Positions 21,678-34,317 of a stretch of DNA of 64,000 nt are shown piece by piece (position 1 is the stretch's first letter; every line of letters begins with the position of its first letter). The stretch spans positions 1-64,000 of the forward strand of contig NC_082409.1 in the NCBI RefSeq assembly GCF_004011695.2, read 5' to 3'. The position numbers were made by a program, and so were the translations under genes. The DNA comes from Ascochyta rabiei (Eukaryota; Ascomycota; Dothideomycetes; Pleosporales; Didymellaceae). Below the pieces are notes generated by a model, which was given only the letters and a program-made list of their open reading frames with translations, made no database searches and was not told the origin of the DNA.

Positions 21678-23099
21678 GGCAAATAGCGTACTACAATTTT
21701 TTATTCTGTACTATATAGTAAGTGTGTTTACTTCTTATATTAGTGTTTGCAGAGTTGTTCTGTTATAGTGATGCGGCGCGGCCCTGGTCCTCCGCGCGCT
21801 AGCCTAACCCTAACTAACCCCAACTACAAGCACCAACCCCAACACTACCAACTAATGGGACAATAATGCTGGGGGTTGTATAGATAACAGAGTTAAGTGC
21901 TACAAGAGCGTCAGCTGCATCTCAGCTTAAACAGACTTAAAAATAGAATTCTAGCGTACAACTGAATAGTATTCCAGCGTACGTTGTGACTAAAAATACG
22001 CAAGTGTCCTGTAGCTGTTGTCACTAACAAACCCAAAGCTGTAACTCCAGTGAAGGTACACTGCAACTACCCATTTGGGATAGAGTTGTTCTACCCTGTA
22101 GACGAAGTATAATGTTCCTCCAGCATAGGGTACCTACCGTGTAGACATGTAGTGTTAGTAGGCTTCTTGTAATCAAAAATTCTTGCTGTAGGTATTACAT
22201 TTTTATAGTAGTGTTGCGTGTTACAGGTATTCTGGTTTCACGTTAGTTCGGTGCAATAACAGTTAAACCTCTGCCTCACTAAAACTACGCAAACAACGTT
22301 GCACGGTATTTCTACATAAACGCAACATAGCACCCTAAATCTGAGTATGTTAATCAAATCTGCAGGCACAGTTTAGGCTCTGGCAGCTTTATGCGTCAAG
22401 TTGCCGCTTACTGTAACCTTAACTGATTTCTTTAAGGTTTTGAAATCAGTAATGCCCCTGTTGTTCAGAACGCTTGGACCTCTAGGAAATCCGCAAGACC
22501 CTATAAATCCTAACAAGTCTTTTAAGGTAGGTCTAAACGCTAAGCTGTGCCTTTATTAGGCCAGACTTTTAAGGCAGGAAATTGCGGAAAGTGATTTCCT
22601 AGTGTACTAGGAATCTTATGTTAGTCTGCGCTGCAATACAATAGCATCTGTGTTAAATATCAGGGATAGAACAGGCGTTTTTAATTAAGTAGATAAGAAC
22701 CTGCTCTAGTGTAAGGAAGCGGCGTTAGCTAGATGCTTCTGTTACTTAACCCTTTCCTAAAAGGGCTACTACGTACTTATATCTAGACTTGTTTATAATG
22801 TAAAAAAGCTAGCGTAGCTTATAGGTAGAAGGTGGGGCAGTAAACTATCCTTACATATACTCTAAGATGCTAGAAAGTGTAGGTAGCCTTGCCATTTTTA
22901 CCGCTATAGATGCAATAATAGGTTTAGTGTAGATAAGCGCTGAAGGCGCGCTAATAGCGTCACTAATTATTATTCTTAGCTTATGTTTATTGTGGCTAGG
23001 GGAGGAAACAGAAAAGTTAACTTTCTTTGGGGTGGCTGTAAGAGGCACCTAATAAGCGTGCTTATAGAATTTGCAAGAAAATAGACTTTATATTAAGGG
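21678..23099. other. RIP-degraded intergenic DNA with telomere-like patch
   Basis: At 21803-21835 lies CCTAACCCTAACTAACCCC, a third degenerate telomere-like patch just inside ORF2 copy 2. The rest is TAG/CTA-rich decayed sequence with no product I can recognise. The frame of the next feature may extend into 22850-23100. Confidence 0.5.
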
Positions 23100-26000
23100 T
23101 TTAGGTAAACTTACATAAGAAGTTTTAAATTTAAAGTGTTAGTAATGCTAAGGGAATAAACAATGCACGCCAGTATTTCGCTAAGGCAGTGCTAACAGCT
23201 AACTTTCTGTTCCTCCTTACTAGGAGAATCTTGTAACTTAATAAGTTAAGCTAGGTAACTGCTGTACTAATGATTTGTTCTAGTACCACTAATTTTAAGG
23301 GCTAATGCAATAATGCGGAGGAGATTGTTAGAGATGTTAGAGTTAGATCTGCTTAAAGTGCGTTTCTAATCTTTTATATATGTTGCACATATTAGGTTTA
23401 TAATCTAGTCTTTTAATCCCAGTATAGGCATAGCTGTGTAAGACCTAATAAACAGATTTTAGATTATTAGCTATATAAACTAGAGCAGCATCCTTTTGTC
23501 CTAAATTGTAACGTGCTGCAGGATCTGTCTTACTAGCGCACGTTTTTCTATCTGTAGTTTGCACAACCCCTAACACTCCCCTTACATATGTGCAAGACGT
23601 CCTTTAGCACATCTTTAATCTAGGCCTAGTCTTAGTAGCTAGTTAGTCTCTTTGCTAGAGTTAACTTTAGTGTGCATCTGTTGTAACTGCTGTTTTACAT
23701 ACAAGTTAGCCTTATTAAGGAAGCTAATTAGCTCTTCTAGTCTATTAGGCGTACTTGTATAAGAGCCTCTTTATACTATGCGTAGAGGGGGGTAGCCTAG
23801 TAGGATATTTTCTCCTGTCCTTGTGTGTTAGGTATAGGTCCTGTCTTCTTCGCCTTAAACTTTTTATCTCCCTGCAATCTTAGACCTAGATTGTTTGGAT
23901 ATTATACCACTTCTACTAGGTTTACTACGTCTTATTTAATATTAGGACATGTTGTTATTACTGTACTGTAGAAACATCTATTTTAACTTAGTAAGCGCTG
24001 TTATATTCTTGCGCTGCTCCTATACCTGTTACAAGATATTTAGTAAAACTTTTACAGATATTACAAAGTAATTAAAGTTGTAGTGTAAGATAGCTTGCAT
24101 ATATGTACTTATAATGCAGACTATGTTACTTTAGAACACAGCAGAGTATTTATATCTGCTAGAGGCACACAGTAATAGGCGAAGCTTATTTAGTAAAGTA
24201 AGGATTTCCTTATACTTAGCGGCGGGTGTAGAGTAGCGCATCTATCAGACTAGATCTTAGATAGTCTAAAAAATAGGTTTTATTTAACCTGCCTATGTGC
24301 AATCACTCTATAAGGGGAAACGCAGTAAAGAACTATTCGTTTTAACAAACGCTATCTTAAAGACACGTACTTTATTAAGGCTAGTATTGCCTATATAGTT
24401 GTCTAATTAGTTAAAGCATAGCACTTCTAGGCCCCTTTAGGACAGCTTAGATTACTTAGCTCTTGTATTAAAGTTAATTGTATCCTGCAAGGTCTTCTTC
24501 CTTTTTCTAGTCTAGCGCGCTTATAGTTTGTTCTATACTATAAGGTTATATATCTGCATATACATCTATACAAGTATAAGATAGAGAGATAAGAAGTCTA
24601 CGCTTGTAGTAGTGTGCTGTTGTGCTACTCGGTAGATCTAAAGTTGTTTGTATTTCTTAATTTTTCCTTATTTAGTTTTCTCTTTAAGGACTATGCAGCT
24701 ACTCTAGAGGGTAGTATAGAGGGCATTTGTTGTAATGTTAAGATTTAGATACTAGTTTGCGTAAAAAACTAGAATTAGAAGATCCTATATACATAGCTTT
24801 TTAGCTGGCTAAAACGTACCTAAGTTTACAACAGATTGTGTTATATTAAGTCCTTATCTTTGTTAAAATAACACCTCTTTTATAAACATCTGTTGCTGGA
24901 TTATGTTTATGTACCTGCTCTTAACCTACCTCTTACCTACCTAGATGTTAGGGAACTGGTTTTTATTAAAATAGCCTAGTGAAACTTAGAGAATCCTTAC
25001 GACTGCTGTAGCCAGGAGGCTGTTCAGCTCTTGCTAAGCAAGTGGAATAACTTCAGATGTGCCTAGCCTTAACTTTGTTATTTGCATAATAGATTCTATA
25101 ACAAGTATCTACTAGTTTACCTCTGCTATACAGAATCTGTTTACATCCTTAGTAGAAAGAAGCTAGAAGCTAGAATAGGTAGTATCTAGCCTTGTTTTAT
25201 AGGCTGGACTGCAGGTACTAGATACGCTTAGATTATCTAGCAGTGTATGTAATAGTTTAAGCTATATCCTCTATTTTTAACAATCTCTAAAACTTAATTC
25301 TAAACTGTTATTTACTAACGCGTGAATACAGCTTTTTATACTTTACTGGTGCTTTATAAGGATAGGAGAGTTAAAACCTTGCCTATAATAGTTCCTCTTC
25401 CTTACCTATTGCTGTATGTGCGCATTAGCATATAAGAGACCTTTAAATAGTAGATCCTAGAAAGGATAGAGACCTTTAACTTGTGTTGTAAACTACTCCT
25501 TGTTTACGTTGTAGGCTTTGCAGTACCTAAGACCTCCCTGTTAAAGTGTGTTTTAAGGCTTAGTATTAACTAAGATGCTGCCTGCTTGTGTACCCGCCTA
25601 TAGGTAATTATTAATTAAAACTAAGGTTGCTAGGGAAAAACAGCTTTTATCCTGCAGCCCCTGTGCCTAGTGTTGATTGCACGCGCTTTTGTAGAGAATT
25701 GTCTTTCCCTTACTATAGGGAAACCTCTTATAACCTAAGTCTAACTAGAAATTCTCTTAGTTAATATACTTGCTGTTCTATTATTAAGAAAAATCTGGTT
25801 TAAATGCATCTTAGGTTGCACTAAAACTAGGTAGGATTCCTAATAAGGAGAGTTTAAGGTTGTAGGAGCTAATAACAAGTTTAGGAGACTTAAACGCATC
25901 CTGTGGCAGCAGCGTTAAGATAACGTTCTCTAAGAGATCGCATATTAACTTCTATAGGGGGCTAAGGACAACTTTAGGTATAGTGTATGTAACCTAGGCC

Positions 26001-27400
26001 TAGGTGCAAAGGTTTTAGTCTATAATAACCTCGCTTTTAATGTTAGCTTTTGTTCTTATCTCTTCAAACGAGTAGGGGTAGTAATAGTTCTAACCTGCAG
26101 AGCAGACTAGATAGAGTAATAGAAGGAGGATGCAATTTAACTAAATCTCTATAGCATAGTTGTCTAGATACTAACTTACTAATATAACAGAATTTCCTAA
26201 GGCATCTACATACTGCTCTAGTATGTTACTAAAGAATTTAAAGTAGTTATATCTGTCCTTAGTCCATATAAGCATGCATTTGTTGTATGTAATATTAATA
26301 CTAGGAAACTAAAGGCGTAGATCTTGCTGTTTCAAGCAACTAAATAGAGGCTAGAAGTTCTATTGCACATCTTGTTTAAAAACAGCAAGGCTTTCTAGGT
26401 AAAAAATAATACTGTTAATGTTAAAACTGATTTTAAAATTATCTTCTTAGGGACCTGCGTATTGTTCTGCGGACTAGTTAAAATTAAGCTTAGGGGGCAG
26501 ACTTAGTTTAGTTTGGTCAAGCCTAACACCTGTAAGAAGCGCTCTCTAATTTATTTTGCTTAGTAGATTAGGATACATCCTAATAGGTTTTAGAAGCAAT
26601 AGAGGCGCGCTATTGTTTTAAGATAGTAGTTGTAATTGTAAGAGGGTTTATTTAATAAGTTGCGTTACGTCCTCTAAAGATTAGCTAGGTTCTGCCTATT
26701 AGCTTTCTTAGCTACACGAACATTTCTGCTGTAGGCACTCTATAATAGCCTAGATAGCAGCTTATTATAGCGCGTTAACTCCTAATATTGTTACTTAGGT
26801 CTAAGTGTTAGTTTTATAAGGTGCAGCTAGTTCTTCTTTGTTTGTGCTTTCTTTGCTACTAGCAAGGTCACTTTTATCCAGCCTGGCCAGCAAAGGACTG
26901 ACATCCTCGCTGTTACTGCAGGGACTTAGATAACAAGGGTCCCTAGAAATACCTTTAGGGGTTTCTTAACTAAGGATATTTTTAGATTTGCTACTATAAA
27001 TAAGGTTAGCAAACAGAACAAACCTTAGCAATTAAGACCTTAGCAAATTGGTACTAATAGTTATGCTAGTGCTTAGGCTCTTAGAGTGTATAATCTTAGG
27101 GTATAGGGAGTGTATAGACTAGAATATAAAGTTTCTAAGTTAACTAATAATGTTGTTAATGTATATATTAGGGCCTATTAGGCTAATAGGCAGATTTAGT
27201 TATGTAGTTAGTTAGATTAATTATTATAACTCTAGTAGGGTGTTCTTAGCATGTTGCTTAGGACGTGCAATATAGGGTTGTTTCTAAAAGTTAACTTTAT
27301 AAGCTTAGCTCCTTAGTAATAGCTGCTGTAAAGAACGTTAAATTTGTTCTAGCCCTGTTAGCAACACACGTTTGTTAACAAATTTAATCTGCTGTAATGT
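23100..27400 (-). pseudogene. RIP-decayed long reading frame of unknown family
   Basis: Reading the minus strand from about 27400 down to about 23100, one frame stays in register for roughly 1,400 codons. Its interruptions are TAG or TAA with rare TGA, which fit former Gln or Trp codons. Between the stops the text is protein-like, Gln-, Leu- and Lys-rich, for example SEDVSPLLARLDKSDLASSK near 26900 and NRLEELISFLNKANLYVKQQ near 23750. I see no reverse transcriptase, DDE transposase, integrase or helicase motif. Ends are uncertain. It could be an uncatalogued mobile-element protein or a large host gene caught by RIP. Confidence 0.5.
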
Positions 27401-28375
27401 TGCAAAAGTAGTAGGGATACTAGCGCTTTGTTACTTATGCAGTAGAATGTATTACTTAATTTCTATAAGAGGATATTAGTAGTAGTCTGTATATACAAAT
27501 AAGTGCACGTAGTTGTTATATACTTAATATTAACCCTTTTTACACTACCTCTTTTCTACGTTGCTTTTGCTTCTAGGTAGTAGCTGCTATTCTCTACTGT
27601 AACTTTGCATCTTTACGCAATGCGTTAATTTTTGCAGAGTTATTCTGTAGTAACTTTTGTGTGCCTGTATTATTAGTTGCTATATTTCTTAGTTAGTTAA
27701 TTAAGACATAATTTAGGTTTGTACAGAAATAATTGTTTTATACTAATAAGACGCCCTAACAGCTTATTTTTACATAAAGCCTGTAGTAGGGAAAGTATAG
27801 TCTGTAACAGCATACGCTTACAAACTACAGTTAGTGCTATAATAGAAAGTTAACTTGTTACTACGTACCTGTTATAGTTAATACTAGCAGTGTTGCTTAC
27901 AGTAGAGCATGCAGGAAGTTAGCGCTAGTTGCAGAGTGCTATAGCTGCTCTAGGGGCTGTTGTAGACCTGTGTTTCTAGTAGCTTAGCACCTACGTGTTA
28001 GTAAGCCTGCTAGTTACAGGCTCTTTTTTGCCTAAAATTATGTCTATAGTTAGTAGGTTTAGGCAGATAGGGCTTAGTAAAATAATTAATTTTTTCTTAG
28101 CAGCCCTGCGGGATATAGTAAGACTGCAGCTTAAAGAACTACAGTGTAAGTTAATATTACAGCCAGCTATAGGATAGAGCTTTAGACAATAAAGTAGTTA
28201 CAGTTTTTCTACAAGTTCTACACAAATAAAGTGCTAGATTCTAAATAATAATGTCTGTTAAGAGAAGATATATTTTGTTATCCTGCTTAGGGGTTATATA
28301 AAGAAGTTAACTTTTTAATAAGACCCCTATAATAAGAGGTGTTATAATAAGAGTATAGTATAGACAGAAGCAACA
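27400..28375. other. RIP-degraded DNA, nothing recognised
   Basis: TA-rich decayed sequence. A 60-codon open stretch on the + strand near 27995-28177 has no recognisable motif and a non-ATG start. Confidence 0.5.
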
Positions 28376-29287
28376 GAGACCTGTCCTACGCTATTATGCA
28401 AGCATGTTTGCATTATTTTACAATATTGTAGGTTAGTACAGAGTACATTAGTAAATGTAACTAGAAGATTGCTGCTTTAGGACTAGTAACTGTAACTAAC
28501 TATGTGTGCGCTACGCTGTACTAGGTAGAGCTGCCCTTATAACGCTACTATTATATAGTAAAATGCTATAGCATAACAGGAGTAAAAGAGACCTGTCCTG
28601 CGCTATTACGTAAGCATGTTTGCATTATTTTGTAATATTGCAGGTTAGTACAGAGTACATTAGTAAATATAACTAGAAGATCGCTGTAATTGTGACTAGC
28701 TGTGTGTGCGCTGCGCTGCACTAGGTAGAGCTGCCCTTACAACGCCGCTATTGTATAGTAAAATGCTATAGCATAACAGAAGTAATAGAGACCTGTCCTG
28801 CGCTATTGCGCAAGCATGTTTGTATTATTTTGCAATGTTGTAGGTTACTACAGAGTACATTAGTAAATGTAACTAGAAGATTGCTGTAATTATAACTAGC
28901 TGTGTGTGCGCTGCGCTGCACTAGGTAGAGCTGCCCTTACAACGCCGCTATTATATAGTAAAATGCTATAGCATAACAGGAGCAAAAGAGACCTATCCTG
29001 CGCTATTGCGCAAGCATGTTTGCATTATTTTACAATGCTACAGGTTAGTAAAGAGTACATTAGTGAATTTGACTAGAAGATTGCCGCTTTAGGACTAGTA
29101 ACTGTAACTAGCTGTGTGTGCGCTGCGCTGCACTAGGTAGAGCTGCCCTTACAACGCCGCTATTGTATAGTAAAATGCTATAGCATAATAGGAGTAAAAG
29201 AGACCTATCCTACGCTATTGCGTAAGTATGTTTACATTATTTTGCAATGCTGTAGGTTAGTACAGAGTACATTAGTGAATGTGACTA

Positions 29288-31151
29288 ACGTACCCCACGG
29301 GCGAGCCGCTCAACGGGCGAGCCGCTCACTTTTGCCAAGCCCCCACCAAGCTCCACCCTATTATGGCCCAAAACAACCCAGTTTGGTGCTGTAAAGTGCA
29401 GTATGGCCTGTAATACTATTTAGAAACTACTTCTACCTCTTTCTAACACGTTTGCGCGTTGTGTCCTGTCTGATTGCACTGTCCACAGCGTCTTTAGGAG
29501 GGCTCACCTCCTTTAGCGCGCACCTGCTTCTTTGCCTTCTTCCTATTACTACGCGCCCTAAACTCCTTCAGAGTTATTAATCGCAGGCCATCCTTAACTG
29601 TTAGGGTCCCTTCTGCCTAAACTTGCTTTCTTTTGTGTAATTTTTGTTGTGTGGCTGCCTTATTAGTAGCTTAAAGCTGAGTAATCTCCTGTTGCGCCAA
29701 CACTAGCTTATGCGCAATTATTGCTGCCCCTTTTGCTACCTTCTTAAACGCCTTAACTATAGAGGTAGGCGAACTATCTATATACCTCTGAATCCTTGTC
29801 TTTACAAGCGTTGATTGCGACCTAAGTTTAAGGGTGTTGCTTAGGGTTTGCGACTGCCAGAGCTCGTTATTAACAGGTAGTGGTGGTGATAGAGTGCGCA
29901 ACTTTATATTAAGGGCCATTATAACCCGGTCTAGGTCAAATAGGACCAATCCAGCACCTCAGAACCCTCCCTAGATGTTCTTAGAAGTAATTGCAGCATT
30001 ATAGGCGCGTATAAAGCATAGCAGGAACTCTGTCTTTATAATATAGTTAATCTAGTTGCGTATAAGTATTTTAGCTTAGCGCCTATACGCCTTCTTTAAA
30101 GCAGCAAAATAACCTATATTAAGGGGCTGTGTAAGGTGTAATAAGTGAGAAGGCAAACAGAGAGCAATAATCTTGTTATCCTTGCAGTATTGCTAGAATT
30201 TAAGAGAGTTGTAGCTCTTATAACTATTAATAATAAGCAAACAGTAGGTGCTAATAGTACGCTTCTTTGTATGCCTGTCAAAGTGCTTCAACCAGTTAAG
30301 ACCAAGCTTGTTGGTAGTCCAGCCGTTATCAGAGACTCTAATAACCCAGTCATAAGGCAGATCCTCTTCTTTGTACCAGGCAGAGAGGTAGTAGTAGGCT
30401 TTGAAGATAAGGAAGGCCGGAATAGCCTATCCTTTGGCATTGATGCTCACTATAGCCGTAGCCCACTCTCGGTTGCCTGGCTGGATAGCCTTTGGCTGAC
30501 CCTGTCGTTCTAAAGCTGTAACAACTGCTCCTAGGGAGATCTGGCCTATCATGAAGCCTGTCTTGTTGAAGTTAGACATGTCTTTATCCTAGATGCCATA
30601 CTTAGCTTTAATGTTAGCTACTAGGCCAAACTAGCCCTGTAGAACCTCAGAATCCTCACAAAGGGCTCTCTTGTAGTCGTACTTGCGATTAAACTTGACT
30701 TTAAGCTCTAGGTGTTGCTTAAAAAACGTACTAGGCCAGTTTACGCTAATAGGGCCCAGATTGCGCTTAGCGCGCAAAGAATTAGCTATAGTAGCTACAT
30801 CTAAGAGCTAAGGGGAAAATCCTCGCACATCTAGCTTAAGAACATGCTTAATAATTACCTCCTCCTTATTGTTGTCCAGCTTCTGTAAGTTGGCTATAGA
30901 ATCTGCGCGTGAAGGTTGTCCTGTGTGTTAGTCGCTTAGTGTCTTTTAAGGGACCCTGTAGATAGCTGCAGCGCGTCACTAAGAGAGATTCGCGTCTTAT
31001 TTAAGAGCCTGGAGCGCAAGCTGTATCTGAGCTTCCTTTAACGCGTCTAAATGGTGTTGTTAAGAAGACATTGGTGTAGGAGGAGAAGTTTGGTAGGGGC
31101 TTGGCAAAAGTGAGCGGCTCGCCCGTTGAGCGGCTCGCCCGTGGGGTACGT
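29288..31151 (-). mobile_element. Fot1-A: Fot1/pogo-like DNA transposon, 1,864 bp
   Basis: The element is flanked by TA (29286-29287 and 31152-31153), the Tc1/mariner-pogo target duplication. Its terminal inverted repeats are perfect over about 56 bp and begin ACGTACCCCACGGGCGAGCC; each contains a 15 bp direct repeat CGGGCGAGCCGCTCA twice. It interrupts a satellite unit, so it is younger than the array. Confidence 0.95.
29416..31071 (-). pseudogene. Fot1-A transposase, RIP-inactivated
   Basis: 552 codons in one frame from ATG 31071 to the TAG at 29416-29418, with several TAA/TAG stops. It has an N-terminal helix-turn-helix-like region, then the DDE core: the first catalytic motif normally FDETGF reads FNKTGF (near 30570), and the second, normally IDGHESH, reads INSYKSY (near 30230). 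Both catalytic Asp codons are therefore Asn codons, as G-to-A change produces. The C-terminus keeps an intact CCHC zinc knuckle, CGQCNQTGHNAQTC (near 29450). A transposase of this family would cut and paste at TA; this copy cannot be active. Confidence 0.9.
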
Positions 31152-31390
31152 TAGAAGATTACTGCTTTAGGACTAGTAACTGTAACTGGCTGTGTGTGCG
31201 CTGCGCTGCACTAGGTAGAGCTACCCTTGCAATACTGCTATTGTATAGTTAAATGCTATAGCATGTATAAGAGTATAATACTTACTTACTACAGTTCTGC
31301 GTAAGCATGCTGTAAGAATTATTGTGCTTAAGAATTTTAAAGTTGGTGTTTGTGATCAGACCCTGGACCTAACCCCAGACCGCCAATACT

Positions 31391-31744
31391 AGTTATTCCC
31401 TCTAGTTATTACCTAAGAGATAAAACGCTAGTTATTCTCTCTAGAAACATCTACTAGCAATTGCTATCTATAAAAACGATTTCTACTAGCTTAGAATAGG
31501 CTAAAACAGCTAGAAAAGAAGAGGAAAAGAAGAAGGAAAAAAAAACCGCTAGTTATTCCAAACCGCTAGTTATTCCCTCTAGTTATTACCTAAGAGAGAA
31601 AACGCTAGTTATTCTCTCTAGAAACATCTACTAGCTATTGCTATCTATACTAACTATTTCTACTAGCCTAGTATAGGCTAAAACAGATAGAAAAGAAGAG
31701 GAAAAGAAGAAGGAAAAAAAAACCGCTAGTTATTCCAAACCGCT
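31391..31744. repeat. 177 bp tandem duplication
   Basis: Two nearly identical 177 bp units start at 31391 and 31568, and a third start follows at 31745. Each unit carries several copies of CGCTAGTTATTC and a purine block GAAAAGAAGAGGAAAAGAAG. No coding content. Confidence 0.9.
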
Positions 31745-31749
31745 AGTTA

Positions 31750-33480
31750 TCCTCCTGGATAAGCTGTTAGGCTTTACCTGTAGTACTACACATATTACAC
31801 TTATATAGTATTGTAGGGTATTTATCTACGCATATTTTGTATGTAGTACTATTAAGGCACCTGTTTTCTAAATGTCTAAATTGCTGACATTTTTAGTATT
31901 GTGTAGTAGGAGGTATAGTAATAAACTTCTCTACTCTTATGCTAGCTTCTAGTAGGTATAGTCTATTCTGTATAGCTTGTTATACTTCTTTTTCTATTAT
32001 AAACGCTATATAGACAGATCCTAGTTGTTACTTTTATATCCTTAAGTAGCTTGTTAGCCAGAATAGGTTTCCTACTATTATTAGGCCTTTGTTAAAGGTA
32101 GTTATTTCTAACTTAAGCACCTCTAGGGCCTAGTTTGTTTCTAGAGACGTAGGGATGTTGTGTAGGATTACTTTGTGCCATAGTTCTATTAGAAGGGCTT
32201 CCTTATAGGTAGTAAATAATTACTAGATTACTTGGTTTTTAAGTAGGTATTTTGCTGTAAAGGAGGGTGTTGTAGTAAGAATAATGTTATTTCTTCTGCT
32301 TAGGCTAGTAGAAGTATTTATAGGGAGGCTTACTCCTTTATCTATAAAGGCCTTATTAAAAGTATTACGCTTTTAAAGAGGAACAAAAGAGGGTAGTTCT
32401 TACTTTAGTGTTAGAACTAGTTAGCGTGCACTTAGAGAGTTCTTTATAATAGTAGGTTGCTTCTTCTTTATAACTATTTGCTATTCTATGTTCTTAGAGA
32501 GGTTAGCTAAAGCTGTAGATGCGTATAAAGTACGCTAGGTAGAAGGTTAAACAGTAGCAGTCTTAGTAGCTAGGGTAGGTTTTAAAAGGAGTTTTGCTCT
32601 TGTTTTAATTAATATAGAAACTGTTTTAAGGTTTAATACTTATGACGCTGGAATAGAGAGGCATTGTTTGTTTATCCTGTTGTTTCCTGTGTAGTTTTAA
32701 AATATTTCTAGAAGGTCTATAAGGTTTAATTGTTCCTTGTTTAAGATAGCTAGGGAAGAAGCCTAAATAACTATTGTCCTAGCAATAGATAGAGCTTCCT
32801 TTACTGTCTTAGTAATAGAAGCTTAGGTTATAGGCCTAGTAGCTATATTAAATTAGAAAGGGGGGAGCCTAGGTGCTGTTAGAGTAGCAGGTCTGCTAGC
32901 TGGTTATTTAGAGGGAGCAGAGGGTAGAGGTACAGTTGCAGTTCTGTTAAATATACTAGGTTAGTGTATTCCTAGAGTAGATTACTAATATAGGTTTAAT
33001 TATAAGGGTATAGATAGAGGTCTAGGTGTAGGTGTAGGTTGGTATATCTCTCCTAGAGGGATTATGGAGCTTAGGGGGCTTATTTCTATTATCCTTATGT
33101 TTAGAGAGTGCTCTCTATTAGGTAGTAGTTCCAGTTCTATATTCTTAGGTCCTGGTCCTAGGTAGGGGTTTCCTTCTCTTTTAATAATAAAATAACTAAG
33201 AAATAACTAGAAGAGAGCTTGTTTTTGCACAGATAGAGGTACCTAGTCTCTATCTACTTTTTAGAGCTAAAAAACAAGGAAAAGGCAGTCTTAGCTTTAC
33301 TAATCTTGCCTTTATTCTATTCTTACTAGCCTAACTAGTAGACCTCTTAGAGTAGAAAGAAGGGGTTAAAAGCAGAAAGCTAAGGAAAGGCTTGTTGCTA
33401 TCTAGTAGAGATAGGATGTTTTGTTATTTTTTGTGTTCTTTTAGATAAGATAACATCTAAGGAGATAAGATAAGATAAGA
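31750..33480 (-). pseudogene. LINE-type gag (ORF1) remnant
   Basis: On the minus strand near 31820-31900 there is a decayed retrotransposon zinc knuckle: KCQQFRHLENRC followed by ICVDKYPT and KCNMC. The expected upstream Cys reads Tyr, the expected Gly-His reads Arg-His and the Trp is a stop, all G-to-A changes. Paired knuckles of this spacing are typical of Tad/I-clade LINE ORF1. The rest of the interval is Ser/Thr-rich decayed frame. No reverse transcriptase is visible, so this is a fragment. Confidence 0.55.
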
Positions 33481-34317
33481 TTGTTGTTGCAGGGGTGGTC
33501 TGTGCTCTGCAAATCCGATTTTTTTTTGCAACAGAACAGGTTAGATAACTAGGCAGCGTGCAGCAACCAGACGCCTAGAGGCTCTAGGAAGCTTAGGATA
33601 GTATATCCTCGCTGGGTTAAGATAGATTCTGATGTATTTTCGGTGTGCAGGGCCCTATGTCGAAATTTTGCTTTGTTGTGTGTGTGCGCTGTAAAATAAG
33701 GGTTAAAGCGCCGTATTTTAAGTCGCTTGAGATCAGCCGAGTGAACCAAACAACCCTTTTCTCGATTTAAAAACTGCACGAGTTGTCTAGTTTATACGCA
33801 GAAAATGTGCACATCCTACATCTAATTTTTAACAAACCCTAGAAGATATGCGATGGCTTTATTGAAGAGTACAGTGACACTGTAGCAGTGCGGAAGCCCT
33901 CTATCGTACCAAACCTTAGAAATGCCACTGTCCTCCTCTTTCTTGCACTAGGGAGTTGCAAATTACTTAAAGGAGCTTTAAAGCGTTCTTATAACATTCT
34001 AGGCATAGAATATCACTCCTATGCCTGAGATATACTTGTAAACACAAGTAAAGGATATAATATTGCTCTAGCAAAAGCTATAACTTTGGCTGCAATATAC
34101 ACCAATTAAATTGCCAGGCTTTAAGAGAGTTAGGTAGATATTAGTTTGGCTTACCTTATATACATGAGTTATGGCAACTAGTAAGGTTAAGAATAGGTCT
34201 TAGGCATTTAGGCTAACGAAATGTAGTGCAACTACTTGTAACAATGGCTAAGCTGCCTAAGATCAGAACGCCCCTACGTCTGAAGAGATAAAGAGGGGTT
34301 CTTGGATATGTTGGGAT
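33480..34317. other. Edge of RIP region; no gene supported
   Basis: Contains a short GATAA repeat at 33445-33482 and a poly-T run. From about 33540 base composition becomes more balanced. A 76-codon minus-strand ORF at 33549-33779 starts at GTG and has no recognisable content. Confidence 0.4.

Larger units (their letters stand above)
28376..31270. repeat. 200-212 bp satellite array, split by Fot1-A
   Basis: Units beginning GAGACC(T)(G/A)TCC start at 28376, 28588, 28788, 28988 and 29200, giving spacings of 212, 200, 200 and 212 bp. The longer units carry an extra 12 bp around CTTTAGGACTAG. The fifth unit is interrupted at 29287 by a TA-flanked transposon and resumes at 31152, ending near 31270. 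Each unit contains a partly palindromic stretch around TGCGCAAGCATG. No coding content. Confidence 0.9.

Noticed and set aside
22851..23048. 65-codon minus ORF as a gene
   Set aside because: Isolated open stretch in RIP-degraded DNA, different frame from the adjacent long decayed frame.
30145..30513. 122-codon + ORF inside Fot1-A
   Set aside because: Antisense to the transposase DDE core; shadow.
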